A DNA stretch of 64,000 nt from Pseudolachnospira sp051055405 (GTDB taxonomy: Bacteria > Bacillota > Clostridia > Lachnospirales > Lachnospiraceae), in contig NZ_CP167068.1 in the NCBI RefSeq assembly GCF_051055405.1, positions 2,728,001 to 2,792,000 on the forward strand. Direction: 5' to 3'. Below, piece after piece: positions 51,697 through 60,310 of this stretch (the first letter of the stretch is position 1; every line of letters starts with the position of its first letter). Under the pieces are notes generated by a model that saw only the letters and a program-made list of their open reading frames with translations, searched no databases and had not been told where the DNA came from. The translations under genes and the position numbers were made by a program.

Positions 51697-52608
51697 TTAT
51701 ATTTCCAACGCTTCCAGCTGCTCCAAGGTCTCCACATTGTACCACTTGGCTTCCTTTGTCATTTTCCGAAGAAAGCCGGTCAGCGTCCGCCCCGGTCCGA
51801 TTTCCACAAAAGTATCGATACCGTCCGCCAGCATCCGCTCCATGGTCTGCTGCCAGCGCACCCCATGGCTGACCTGACATTTCAGCAGGTCTTTCACCTC
51901 TTTGCTCTGAGTCACATATTCCGCCGTCACATTGGTAATATAGGGGATCCTCGGCTCCGCCAAGACAACTGGCTCCAGGGTCTCGCCTAATTTTTCTCCG
52001 GCCTCCTGAAGCATCGCCGAATGAAAAGGACCGCTGACATTGAGGGGAACCACCCGCTTTGCCCCAGCCGCTTTTAAAGCCGCCCCGGCTTCTTCCACAG
52101 CGGCCAGCTTTCCGGAAATGACGGTCTGACCTGGACAGTTATAATTTGCAATCTGTACGTCTTTTCGGTCTCTCAGCACGTCCTCGATGGTCTCATTTGC
52201 GAGGCCCATCACAGCGGCCATACCGCCCTGACCGGCAGGAACCGCCTCCTGCATCAAAATCCCCCGCCGGCGAACCACGGATACCGCGTCTTCAAATCCC
52301 ATCACGCCGCAGGCAACCAGCGCGCTGTATTCCCCAAGGCTGAGTCCTGCCGCCACGTCTGCCCGAATCCCCCGGCTTTCCACTTCTCGCAAGATCGATA
52401 CGCAGGCGGTCAGCAAGGCCGCCTGGGTGTATTCCGTCAAATCCAGCCGGTCATTGGGCGTAAAGCAAAGTTCCTCCATCGAAAAGCCTAACTGCCTGGT
52501 GGCTGCCTCAAAGGTCTCCCGAACCAACGGACATTTCTCATAAAAGTCCTGGGCCATTCCCACTTTTTGAGCGCCCTGACCTGGGAAAAGAAACGCTATT
52601 CTTCCCAT
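51697..52608 (-). CDS. fabD: Malonyl-CoA:ACP transacylase
   Basis: 303 residues. Nucleophile Ser in AAGLSLGEYSAL, His in VSGPFHSAMLQEAG, and the oxyanion Gln in FLFPGQGAQKVGMA. It loads malonyl groups onto ACP. Its start overlaps the 3' end of fabK by 13 nt, with AAGGAG upstream. Confidence 0.97.
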   Translation of the reverse strand: MGRIAFLFPGQGAQKVGMAQDFYEKCPLVRETFEAATRQLGFSMEELCFTPNDRLDLTEYTQAALLTACVSILREVESRGIRADVAAGLSLGEYSALVACGVMGFEDAVSVVRRRGILMQEAVPAGQGGMAAVMGLANETIEDVLRDRKDVQIANYNCPGQTVISGKLAAVEEAGAALKAAGAKRVVPLNVSGPFHSAMLQEAGEKLGETLEPVVLAEPRIPYITNVTAEYVTQSKEVKDLLKCQVSHGVRWQQTMERMLADGIDTFVEIGPGRTLTGFLRKMTKEAKWYNVETLEQLEALEI

Positions 52609-53537
52609 CGCTCCGCTCCTTTTAACAGGGTCTTCGTCTCGCTTACCAATTCCTGGATGATTTCCGCGCAGGACTGGCGTTTTCGAATCAAGCCCGCAAT
52701 CTGGCCTGCCATCACGCTGCCATTTTTTACGTCGCCTTCCTGCACCGCGCGGCGCAGGGAGCCAAGGGTCAGCTTTTCCAGTTCTTCAAAGGGAGCGCCT
52801 TCCTTTTCCAGTTCCAAATATTCTCTCGTATTTTGATTCCGCAGCGTGCGGACCGGATGGCCGTGGCTGCGTCCCGTTACCACGCTGTCGATATCTTTTG
52901 CATCGACAATTCGGTTTTTATAATTTTCATGGACCACCGCCTCGTCGGAAACCACGAACCGTGTTCCAATCTGGACGCCTTCCGCGCCCAGCAAAAACAT
53001 GGCCGCCATTCCTCTGCCATCTCCGACGCCGCCGGCTCCGATCACCGGAATTTCCACCGCGTCTACCACCTGGGGAAGAAGCGTCATGGTGGTCTGTTCT
53101 CCGATGTGACCTCCCGCCTCGCAGCCTTCCGCCACAACGGCGTCTGCGCCATACCGCTCCATCCGGCGCGCCAAAGCCACGGACGCTACGACAGGAATCA
53201 CCCGGATTCCAGCGCTTTTCCACGTCTCCATGTACTTTTCCGGATTCCCGGCCCCAGTCGTGACAACCGGCACTTTCTCTTCCCAGACCACCTGGGCCAC
53301 TTCATCTGCGTAGGGGCTGAGAAGCATGATATTCACGCCAAAAGGCTTTTCGGTTCTCTCCCGTACTTTACGAATTTCCTGACGCACCACCTCGGCGGGC
53401 GCATTGGCGGCTCCGATCAGTCCAAGACCGCCTGCCTCTGAGACCGCCGCGGCCAGATGGTGCTCCGCAATCCAGGCCATTCCGCCCTGGATAATCGGAT
53501 ATTTTGTTCCTAAAAGCTCGCTTACTCTTGTCTTCAT
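52596..53537 (-). CDS. fabK: Enoyl-ACP reductase II
   Basis: 313 residues, FMN-dependent TIM barrel of the FabK type: PIIQGGMAWIAEHHLAAAVS, GVNIMLLSPYADEVAQVV, VVAEGCEAGGHIGEQTTMTL and LLGAEGVQIGTRFVVSDEA. It reduces enoyl-ACP with NADH and is intrinsically resistant to triclosan-type FabI inhibitors. No fabI or fabL is seen in the window. Located between acpP and fabD. Confidence 0.95.
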   Translation of the reverse strand: MKTRVSELLGTKYPIIQGGMAWIAEHHLAAAVSEAGGLGLIGAANAPAEVVRQEIRKVRERTEKPFGVNIMLLSPYADEVAQVVWEEKVPVVTTGAGNPEKYMETWKSAGIRVIPVVASVALARRMERYGADAVVAEGCEAGGHIGEQTTMTLLPQVVDAVEIPVIGAGGVGDGRGMAAMFLLGAEGVQIGTRFVVSDEAVVHENYKNRIVDAKDIDSVVTGRSHGHPVRTLRNQNTREYLELEKEGAPFEELEKLTLGSLRRAVQEGDVKNGSVMAGQIAGLIRKRQSCAEIIQELVSETKTLLKGAERWEE

Positions 53538-53551
53538 GGCTTCCGCCTTTC

Positions 53552-53785
53552 TTATTCGGTAATTCCCTTGGATGCCAGGTAGTCAATTACATCCTGCACC
53601 GTCTCCATCTTCTCCAAATCATCCGTCGGAATCTCAATGGCATACGTATCCTCCAAACGCGTCACCAACTCAAACAGATCCAGAGAGTCCGCATTCAAAT
53701 CGTCCTTTAACGACTTCTCCGCCGTCACCTCCTCCGCATCTACGCCCAACTGGTCTGCAATCAATTCTTTCATTTTCTCTAACAT
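53552..53785 (-). CDS. acpP: Acyl carrier protein
   Basis: 77 residues, four-helix ACP with the phosphopantetheine Ser in NADSLDLFELV. ATG at 53785, or a GTG one codon earlier; AAGGAG lies just upstream. A CAGAGGC/GCCTCTG hairpin and the giant palindrome B separate it from fabH, so its high expression may depend on local promoter or processing signals. Confidence 0.97.
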   Translation of the reverse strand: MLEKMKELIADQLGVDAEEVTAEKSLKDDLNADSLDLFELVTRLEDTYAIEIPTDDLEKMETVQDVIDYLASKGITE

Positions 53786-53855
53786 CACAATTTCTCCTTT
53801 TTGTTTTCTTATTTTTCTCAGAGGCTCCTTTTGGCCTCTGGAATTTTCTATTTTT

Positions 53856-54105
53856 CAGGAATTCAAGTGCCGAGAGGCTTCGTGTTAAAAAAGTCGGAAT
53901 ATTTTGTATTTGCAGGAGCGTTTGTACTTCTTCGATTCCGGGAATTTGTATTGCGAGCAAAAATAAGACTGTTTGAGCGCAGCGAGTTTCTTATTTTTGT
54001 GAGTGCTTTTTACAAATTCCCGAAATCTTAGAAGTACTCGCTCCGAAACTCTACAAAATATTCCGACGCTTTTTAACACGAAGCCTCTCGGCACTTGAAT
54101 CCTGG
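53856..54105. repeat. Giant palindromic element, copy B
   Basis: About 250 bp between fabH and acpP. Same core and orientation as copy A (CGGAATATTTTGTATTTGCA ... CTACAAAATATTCCG), but the outer arms are different: ATTCAAGTGCCGAGAGGCTT followed by CGTGTTAAAAA, with the complement at the other end. The core inner stem again surrounds GAGCGCAGCGAG. Confidence 0.87.
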
Positions 54106-54143
54106 AGAATAAAAATTACTCACCAAGAATACCACGCAAAGCT

Positions 54144-55112
54144 TTACCATTCCATCACGATGGACCCCCAGCTCAGTCCTGCCCCGAACCCGGACAAAAC
54201 CAGCTTTTCCCCTCGAACAAGAGAACCCTTTCGGTTCCACTCATCCAGCAAAAGCGGGATACTGGCCGCCGCCGTATTTCCAGTTCGCTCGATATTCATC
54301 GGTACTTTTTCCAGCGGAATTCTCAAATTCTTTGCCACTGTCTCCAAAATTCTCCGATTGGCCTGATGAAAAAAGAAATGGGAAACGTCTCCTACGCAGA
54401 CGCCGGCGGCTTGTAAGGACCGCCGTACCGTCTCCGGCACCGTCCGAATCGCAAATTTGAAAATTTCCTGTCCATCCATCTGAATATAACTTTTCTGGCT
54501 TCCTTCCTCCGATGCGTCCTGCAATGGATTTTGAAGGGGAATTCCTGGGCAGGGAAGCGCCATGCCTTTGCTTCCCTTACTTCCCATATCGATCGCTAAA
54601 ACGCCCTTCTCATCGATACCAACCACCGCAGCGCCCGCGCCGTCTCCAAAAAGGACGCAGGTTCCGCGATCGCTCCAATCCACCACTTTTGAAAGGGTCT
54701 CCGATCCGATCACCAATGCCGTGCGAGCCATCCCGGATGTCAAATAGGCCTGCGCCGTAGCAAGGGCAAAAAGGAAACCAGAACACGCCGCGCCAATATC
54801 CATACAAACCGCATGTTCCATCCCAAGCTCCGCCTGAACCTGGCAGGAAACGCTGGGGCAAAAATAGTCCGGCGTCATAGTTCCAACCAAAATGAGATCG
54901 ATCTCCTCCGAGGTTACTCCCGCATTCGCCAGCGCCGCCTCCGCCGCTTTTACCGCCATCTCTACCGTCCCGGTTTTGGTGATATGCCGTTCCCGAATTC
55001 CCGTCCTCTCTCGAATCCAGGTATCGCTGGTATCCAGCCACTGGGCCAGATCATCATTGGTCAAATACCCTTCCGGCAGATAACTGCCAGTTCCTAATAT
55101 TCTCGCTCTCAT
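54144..55112 (-). CDS. fabH: 3-oxoacyl-ACP synthase III
   Basis: 322 residues. Catalytic Cys in DIGAACSGFLFAL (about residue 110), His in FFFHQANRRI and Asn in RTGNTAAASIP. It initiates chain synthesis from acyl-CoA and malonyl-ACP. First gene of the fatty-acid operon, behind a consensus promoter at 55204-55231; a giant palindrome separates it from acpP. Confidence 0.97.
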   Translation of the reverse strand: MRARILGTGSYLPEGYLTNDDLAQWLDTSDTWIRERTGIRERHITKTGTVEMAVKAAEAALANAGVTSEEIDLILVGTMTPDYFCPSVSCQVQAELGMEHAVCMDIGAACSGFLFALATAQAYLTSGMARTALVIGSETLSKVVDWSDRGTCVLFGDGAGAAVVGIDEKGVLAIDMGSKGSKGMALPCPGIPLQNPLQDASEEGSQKSYIQMDGQEIFKFAIRTVPETVRRSLQAAGVCVGDVSHFFFHQANRRILETVAKNLRIPLEKVPMNIERTGNTAAASIPLLLDEWNRKGSLVRGEKLVLSGFGAGLSWGSIVMEW

Positions 55113-55140
55113 CCCATCTGCTTTCCATTCTTCTATTTTA

Positions 55141-55185
55141 TTTGAATTTCTAATGTTTTTGTTTTCTTATATTTTGTATTTCAAA
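55141..55185. promoter_or_regulatory. Two FabT-like boxes in the fabH leader
   Basis: TTTGAATTTCTAA (55141-55153) and TTTGTATTTCAAA (55173-55185) resemble the FabT operator core TTTGA-N3-TCAAA. They lie downstream of the fabH promoter, where a bound repressor could block transcription. A FabT-like MarR gene closes the operon. Assignment by similarity only. Confidence 0.4.
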
Positions 55186-55203
55186 CTATTTTAGCATAAA
55201 AGT

Positions 55204-55231
55204 ATTATAGCAGAAAATTCCTCCGTGTCAA
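55204..55231 (-). promoter_or_regulatory. Promoter of the fatty-acid operon
   Basis: TTGACA, 16 nt, TATAAT on the minus strand, about 90 nt upstream of fabH. Confidence 0.85.
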
Positions 55232-55269
55232 GAAAAATCCAACAAAGGATCTCTATCAAGATTTTGAGG

Positions 55270-55488
55270 TCAGAAAGGGGCCGTATAAAAGGTATCGGAA
55301 TATTTTGTAGGGTTTCGGAGCAAGTACTTCTAGGATTCCGTAAATTTGTGAAAAGCATGAACAAAAATAGGAAACTCGCTGCGCTCAAACAGTCCTATTT
55401 TTGTTCATAAGACAAATTCCCGGAATCGAAGAAGTACTAACGCTCCTGCAAATACAAAATATTCCGATACCTTTTATACAGCCCCCTG
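55270..55488. repeat. Giant palindromic element, copy C (inverted)
   Basis: About 220 bp with the same core as copies A and B in opposite orientation (CTACAAAATATTCCG reads on the minus strand at the left end; AAATACAAAATATTCCG at the right). Copy-specific arms GTATAAAAGGTATCGG and CCGATACCTTTTATAC pair exactly. The inner stem GAACAAAAATAGGA / TCCTATTTTTGTTC differs from A and B but also pairs. It lies between the fabH promoter and the ABC exporter. Confidence 0.87.
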
Positions 55489-55527
55489 TTGACATCCGAA
55501 TCCCTATAGAACCAAAAGGCGCTCCCC

Positions 55528-57099
55528 TTAATTCCTCAATTTGAACGTCTTTGGCGCCAGACGATATACCAGAATGCTCGCCACAATGCTGTAAAGCACA
55601 CAAAATCCAATGGTCATAACGCCAAACACCAACGTGGGCATCTGCAGCTTCATCAGGTAGAAGCAAGCCAAATAAGTCATGGTCAAAATCACCTGATACA
55701 TTCCGCTTTTCATCTCCGTCCCTGCATTATAAGGCTGGAGCAAATAGTAGATGGTGAGATAGTGAATCGAAAAGAACATACTCATACAAGGGACAGATAC
55801 CAAGAGCGCCACATAGTGAAGTGGATTGTCTGTACCGCCAGATGCGTACAAAATGGCGGATAAGCCGATTCCAATAATCAACGCCGGCGCCATATTGATT
55901 TTCATGATCTCCCGCAGGCGAATCTGAAACAGCTTCAACACAAATTTCGGCTGTTTATAAAAAGAATAGGTGAGAAGGCTATGGTCGCAGTTCATAAACA
56001 AAGCCCTAGTAAAATCCGTACCGCGGTTGATAAAATACAAAATAAAGGCAAAGTACGGCAACGAGGATAATACCAGCTCATTTGCCGGCTCCTTCCATTC
56101 CGGCGCCAGCAAAAAAACCAATAGCACGGCACAGATCAGACAGATACAGACAAAAGTGATCTTCTTGGTCGCTTTCCACAAAATTCTTTGATGACGCTTG
56201 ATAAACAGCTCATTTAAATATTCAAAGCCCTTCTTGTTACTGCTGATCGTAACGTCCGCTGAAATATTCTTTTCTGCCGCTTTTTTACTTACCTGTTTCG
56301 CCGCATCCATCTGATTCATCATCTGGGCAAGCAGTTCCTGATTGATCTCACGATATGCTCGAAAAGATGCGATTCTCCGTATCCCAGCCACACCTATCGG
56401 AATAAAAAGAACAAATAAAACAGTGGGTACTACCGCGGGCAAGACAATCCCCAAGGCGGGCAAACCATAAGCCGCGCCCAAAAGAACAGCTGTCAACAGC
56501 CATTGATATTTTTGGAGATTATTTTCATTGTAGGCAAGGCCGCTGCGCTCATAATCCCACAGGGAATAGGCGGCAAAGGCCAGCTTGATGCCAGCGATCG
56601 AAAAAGGCAAAAGGAGGCAGAGCCAGAGAGGGATATCTTTGTTCAAACCAAAGATCATGGTAAATGGCAGAAATCCAACCACCACTTTTAAGATTGCGTA
56701 AGCGTAATTCACCAAGGTATAGGTTCGGGCATCCATTCTCATCAGGATGATCGCATAATATTTATCCTTGGTGGGGTTAAAAAGGCTTGTGTTTACATAC
56801 GCGCCGATGACCGTCAAGAATAGCAAAAGATGCAAAAACACCTGCTTTTCTGGAAGAGCCTCATACAGCATACCCATCCCCGATACCATCGCCAGGAAAT
56901 AGAGAAATTTTCCAAGAAAAACCGAGACAAGCTCCCACAATACCGACAAAATATTGGCAAACACTTTTAGTCCCCGCACCTGATACAAGGTGTCCGGCAA
57001 AACTTTTTTGATCAAAGGAATCTGCTTTAGCGCGTATAGGATTCCGTTTACCTTGTAGGTATTCTTGAGGGAAAAGGAGATTTTCAGCGTTTTCTTCAT
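55528..57099 (-). CDS. ABC exporter membrane subunit
   Basis: 523 residues with about eleven to twelve hydrophobic segments and a cytoplasmic loop near 250-310. The sequence resembles large ABC-2-like exporter permeases of Firmicutes without a close named match that I recognise. The start overlaps the ATPase gene by 4 nt, so the two products must form one transporter. The exported substrate is unknown; lipid, peptide or antibiotic export are typical for such pairs. Confidence 0.8.
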   Translation of the reverse strand: MKKTLKISFSLKNTYKVNGILYALKQIPLIKKVLPDTLYQVRGLKVFANILSVLWELVSVFLGKFLYFLAMVSGMGMLYEALPEKQVFLHLLLFLTVIGAYVNTSLFNPTKDKYYAIILMRMDARTYTLVNYAYAILKVVVGFLPFTMIFGLNKDIPLWLCLLLPFSIAGIKLAFAAYSLWDYERSGLAYNENNLQKYQWLLTAVLLGAAYGLPALGIVLPAVVPTVLFVLFIPIGVAGIRRIASFRAYREINQELLAQMMNQMDAAKQVSKKAAEKNISADVTISSNKKGFEYLNELFIKRHQRILWKATKKITFVCICLICAVLLVFLLAPEWKEPANELVLSSLPYFAFILYFINRGTDFTRALFMNCDHSLLTYSFYKQPKFVLKLFQIRLREIMKINMAPALIIGIGLSAILYASGGTDNPLHYVALLVSVPCMSMFFSIHYLTIYYLLQPYNAGTEMKSGMYQVILTMTYLACFYLMKLQMPTLVFGVMTIGFCVLYSIVASILVYRLAPKTFKLRN

Positions 57100-57800
57100 A
57101 CGCCTTCCTCCCGCAGCGCCGCGATGATCTTTTCCTTAAACTCGTGGCTGTCCAAATTTCTTTTCTCCACCACTTCCAGTTCCCCATGGCTGAGCAAAAC
57201 GATTTCATCGCAAAGGTCAAGGGCAAGATCCATCAAATGGGTGGAAAAAATCGTAATCCGCCCCTGCTTTAAGGAACGGAGCAGCTGCTTCATCTCTTCC
57301 GCTACCACCACGTCCAAGGAAGTCAACGGCTCGTCGAGAAGCAGGATATTGGGCTGTGCGATTATATTAATCAGCATCTGCATCTTATTTTTCATGCCGT
57401 GGGAATAGTCCTTTAAGAGCTTATCCCGGTCCTCTGCGGCAATGCTGACGTAATCAAAATATTCGTCGATGGATTTCGGAGCCTCCACAGAACTTTCATT
57501 GATGTCTAGAAAAAATTTCAAAAATTCTCTGCCGGTCAAAAATTCCGGTACCGTCGGTGTGGACAGAACGTACCCCACATCCTCCGCCGTCAAAGCCCGG
57601 CGTCCCCTCTCTGTCTCCAGGAAAAAACTGCCGCCATCTATTTTCATATCCCGATTGATACAATTAAACAGCGTGGTTTTACCAGCGCCGTTTCTGCCCA
57701 AGAGACCATATATCTTCCCCTCTTCAAAGGTAAAATCAATATCCCGTAAGACTTCTTTTTTCTCAAAATGCTTTGATAAATGCTCGATCACAAATCTCAT
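57096..57800 (-). CDS. ABC exporter ATPase
   Basis: About 234 residues. Walker A LLGRNGAGKTTLFN, signature in LLKDYSHGMKNKMQMLI (SHGMK, a variant of LSGGQ), Walker B NILLLDEPLTSLD and switch His in FSTHLMDLA. The variant signature is common in ABC-2 type exporters. The start at 57800 has AAGGAAG 8 nt upstream; a frame to 57836 is less likely. Translationally coupled to the membrane subunit. Confidence 0.9.
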   Translation of the reverse strand: MRFVIEHLSKHFEKKEVLRDIDFTFEEGKIYGLLGRNGAGKTTLFNCINRDMKIDGGSFFLETERGRRALTAEDVGYVLSTPTVPEFLTGREFLKFFLDINESSVEAPKSIDEYFDYVSIAAEDRDKLLKDYSHGMKNKMQMLINIIAQPNILLLDEPLTSLDVVVAEEMKQLLRSLKQGRITIFSTHLMDLALDLCDEIVLLSHGELEVVEKRNLDSHEFKEKIIAALREEGV

Positions 57801-57839
57801 TTTATCGCTTCCTTTTTCTCTGTGTACAGGCGGCACAGT

Positions 57840-57878
57840 ACCCTCAATTGACCGTGTTTGCCCTTGTCAATTGAAGGT
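57840..57878. repeat. Conserved-loop hairpin, copy 3
   Basis: 13-nt arms ACCCTCAATTGAC and GTCAATTGAAGGT pair at 12 of 13 positions around the loop CGTGTTTGCCCTT. It lies 39 nt upstream of the ABC ATPase start. The best formed of the three related copies. Confidence 0.65.
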
Positions 57879-58020
57879 ATGCCTTGTTAATAAAGATACA
57901 GCTTTTGTATCTTATTATACACAATCACCCCCAAATAGCAAGTCATGTCCCCATAAGCAGAGAACCGCAAAGCGCTTTTCATACAGGGACCTTTCGCCCC
58001 CGACATCATCTCTATAAAAT

Positions 58021-58067
58021 AAAAAAATCCCCTGGAATAACGTTCTTAGCTCATTATCCCAGGGGGC
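58021..58067 (-). terminator. Terminator of the 70-residue protein gene
   Basis: CCCCCTGGGATAA pairs with TTATTCCAGGGG and is followed by a T7 run on the minus strand. Confidence 0.85.
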
Positions 58068-58084
58068 CTATTTCCATACTATTT

Positions 58085-58297
58085 CTAAATACATTTTTTC
58101 CTTGCATATAACAAATTACATCCTTCTCTATGTGTCTTCATATACGTTAAAACTGCGTCAAAAAACTCTTCATCCGTCTCATAATCCCGATACATAATTT
58201 CCCTTAATTCTTTTCTCGTCTTTTCCCTAATTTGGTGAAACTCTTCATCCGTATAACCTGGGTGCTCTATCTCTCGTTTATAAAGATCTCTCCACAT
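58085..58297 (-). CDS. Hypothetical small protein, 70 residues
   Basis: Not recognised. A highly charged helical protein (MWRDLYKREIEHPGYTDEEF, then KTRKELREIMYRDYETDEEF), no membrane segment, one C-terminal CNLL. AAGGAGGTG 6 nt before the ATG at 58297 is a strong ribosome site, so the gene is probably real. A minus-strand GTGACA-N17-TATAAT promoter is possible at 58492-58520. The AT-rich gap 58298-58699 contains no gene but has a TTAGACAA/TTGTCTAA inverted repeat (58431-58482). Confidence 0.65.
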   Translation of the reverse strand: MWRDLYKREIEHPGYTDEEFHQIREKTRKELREIMYRDYETDEEFFDAVLTYMKTHREGCNLLYARKKCI

Positions 58298-58699
58298 ATG
58301 TTTCACCTCCTTCCGTTCCAATCTTTAAAATCCGTCAGCATCCGTATTAGCTAAAAGCAAATAAAACTACACTTGATTGATGTGTATTATAGCAAATTCA
58401 ACACTTTTTAGAATTGTTTTTTACATCTTTTTAGACAAAGTATGCAAATATCGTAGTTTACCACTTTGTAATCGTTGTCTAATAATGACTATTATAGACC
58501 AAAATTGCATTCGTGTCACCAGAAAAGAACGATTATTTTTATTTATTTTCGAATTTCATTGCTTTTTATATGTTTCTTTTCTTTTTTTCCAAATCGCCAG
58601 TACCAAAATATTTTTTCCATAAACATTGCTTAATATTGCAACAAAAAATCTCTCAAGTAAAAAAATTCTTATTCGTATGCTTTCTTAATTAAATGAAAA

Positions 58700-58736
58700 G
58701 AACCATTCCAAAGGCAGAATTCCTCTGGAATGGTTC
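58700..58736 (-). terminator. Terminator of the ferritin-like gene
   Basis: GAACCATTCCA pairs with TGGAATGGTTC; TTTTCATTT follows on the minus strand. Confidence 0.8.
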
Positions 58737-58761
58737 TCTCATCTTTTTTTGTTTTTTAATT

Positions 58762-59310
58762 TTATCTACACCGGCAGCCAGAGGCATCACTTGGCGAAGT
58801 ACGATCTAATTCCCCAAGCAACTCTCGGAAAATCTGCACATGACAGACTTCATCTTGTATGATTCTCTCCAGGTTTTCCACGATTCCTGCATCCCGAATC
58901 CATCCAGCCTGCCGCTTATAACAGCGAATCGTCTCTTCCTCTGCTTCCAATGCCAACGTTAAAATTTCCCGCGGATCACCCGAGTACCGATTACACGCAG
59001 GCGACCAATAGTTCATCCGTCTGCCAGAGCTGCACCAAAGTCTTGGGTCCGCCCCCAATTGATAGGCCAGTTCTCCGAAAATATGTAAGTGATGCATCTC
59101 CACCATACTAATTTTCCGAAAACATTCTGCAGCCTGCGGCCACTGCTCTTCCAAAATCAAGCCGTCATAAAAATATCGGCTCACCGCGCTCATCTCTGAA
59201 TCGCAGCTTCCCAGGTTCATCAACATCGCATCCGCATAGGCCCGGTTACAACCAGCCACATGTACTTGTGGATAAGGCCCCGGCGCCGTATACTGAAATT
59301 CCCGATTCAT
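58762..59310 (-). CDS. Ferritin-like (rubrerythrin-type) diiron protein
   Basis: About 182 residues. A four-helix ferritin-like fold is indicated by metal-ligand motifs: a Glu in CDSEMSAVSRYFY, MVEMHHLHIFGEL (E-x-x-H), LEAEEETIRCYKRQ, and DEVCHVQIFREL. The C-terminus is Cys/Arg-rich without a rubredoxin domain. It probably acts in peroxide or oxygen defence in an anaerobe, or in metal storage. The start at 59310 has GGGAG 5 nt upstream. Monocistronic. Confidence 0.82.
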   Translation of the reverse strand: MNREFQYTAPGPYPQVHVAGCNRAYADAMLMNLGSCDSEMSAVSRYFYDGLILEEQWPQAAECFRKISMVEMHHLHIFGELAYQLGADPRLWCSSGRRMNYWSPACNRYSGDPREILTLALEAEEETIRCYKRQAGWIRDAGIVENLERIIQDEVCHVQIFRELLGELDRTSPSDASGCRCR

Positions 59311-59378
59311 TGCTTCTCCCGCTGATCTTTTTTTCATCCTATGTAAGAAACAGGTTTTCCCAGACCAGCAGCCAAGCT

Positions 59379-60272
59379 CTATCCTTCAAATTTTTCTAAA
59401 ATGCCAATTCCTAGCGGATAGGGGCCAGTATGTACTCCAATCGTAGTCCCGACCTGATAGAGCTGAATTTCTGCCGCCTCTCCCAATTCCTTCAGCATTC
59501 CAGCAAAACGGTCCCGCAAAGAGATCCCTTCCTCCCGGTCATAGCCATAACCGACAAAAATCTGATAGTGCGACAGAGGGCCTCCCAGCTTTTGAAGATA
59601 TCCCTTGGCCGCTTCTATCACTTTCGCTATTGAGCCAGCTCGACTTCTGGAAACGCCAAAGGAAGTGATCTCATCGTCTTTCCATACAATCAATGGACGT
59701 AACCGCAGCGTCGACGCTGCCAACCCGATCAATTTCCCCACGCGGCCCCCATGGACCAGATAATCCATCGTTCCAATGGTAAAAAAGATTCTCCCAGTCT
59801 TTTTCAAACGCTCTAATTGCTCCACCGCCTGATCTAAGGAAATTCCGGCGTCACGCATACGGACGGCTTCCAGGGCCAGAACCCCTTCCAATACCGTCAC
59901 CAACGTGCTATCGACGACCCGTATCTGCTGATTCGGATATTTTTCCCCCATTAGATCCGCAGCGGCACGAGCCGAATTATAGGACCCGCTCAATTCCGAC
60001 GACAGGCAGATACACAGGATATCCATCCCCTCCTGAAGATATCCCTCAAATGCATCCACATAATCCTGTACGGAAGGAAGAGACGTACGGGGATAGACTT
60101 GAGGCTCGTCCTTCATTCTCTGGTAAAACTTATGAACCTCCAGTTCTTCCCCCTCTTTTTCATAAATTTCCCCATCAAAGCTGACATAAAACGGCACCAC
60201 ATGGATGCCACTCTCCCTTGGGATGTCCTTTCCCAAATCAATGGAACCATCGCAAATAATTTGAAATGCCAT
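59379..60272 (-). CDS. DegV-family (FakB-like) fatty-acid-binding protein 1
   Basis: 297 residues. The DegV fold has IICDGSIDL at the start (usually DSTADL), YPRTSLPSVQDYVDAF, and CLSSELSGSYNSARAAADL, the fatty-acid carboxylate site region. In Gram-positive bacteria FakB proteins present fatty acids to the FakA kinase; no FakA is in this window. It follows a second DegV gene by 38 nt on the same strand. Confidence 0.92.
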   Translation of the reverse strand: MAFQIICDGSIDLGKDIPRESGIHVVPFYVSFDGEIYEKEGEELEVHKFYQRMKDEPQVYPRTSLPSVQDYVDAFEGYLQEGMDILCICLSSELSGSYNSARAAADLMGEKYPNQQIRVVDSTLVTVLEGVLALEAVRMRDAGISLDQAVEQLERLKKTGRIFFTIGTMDYLVHGGRVGKLIGLAASTLRLRPLIVWKDDEITSFGVSRSRAGSIAKVIEAAKGYLQKLGGPLSHYQIFVGYGYDREEGISLRDRFAGMLKELGEAAEIQLYQVGTTIGVHTGPYPLGIGILEKFEG

Positions 60273-60310
60273 CGTTTTTTCTCCCTTTTCCAGCTCTTTA
60301 TTTTTCTGTC

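Noticed and set aside
53670..54094. Frames on both strands across palindromic copy B (and equivalents in A and C)
   Set aside because: Similar peptides appear in both directions because the DNA is palindromic; not genes.
57900..58020. Possible gene or RNA between the ABC ATPase and the 70-residue protein
   Set aside because: No frame with start signals and no recognised RNA motif beyond the hairpins listed.
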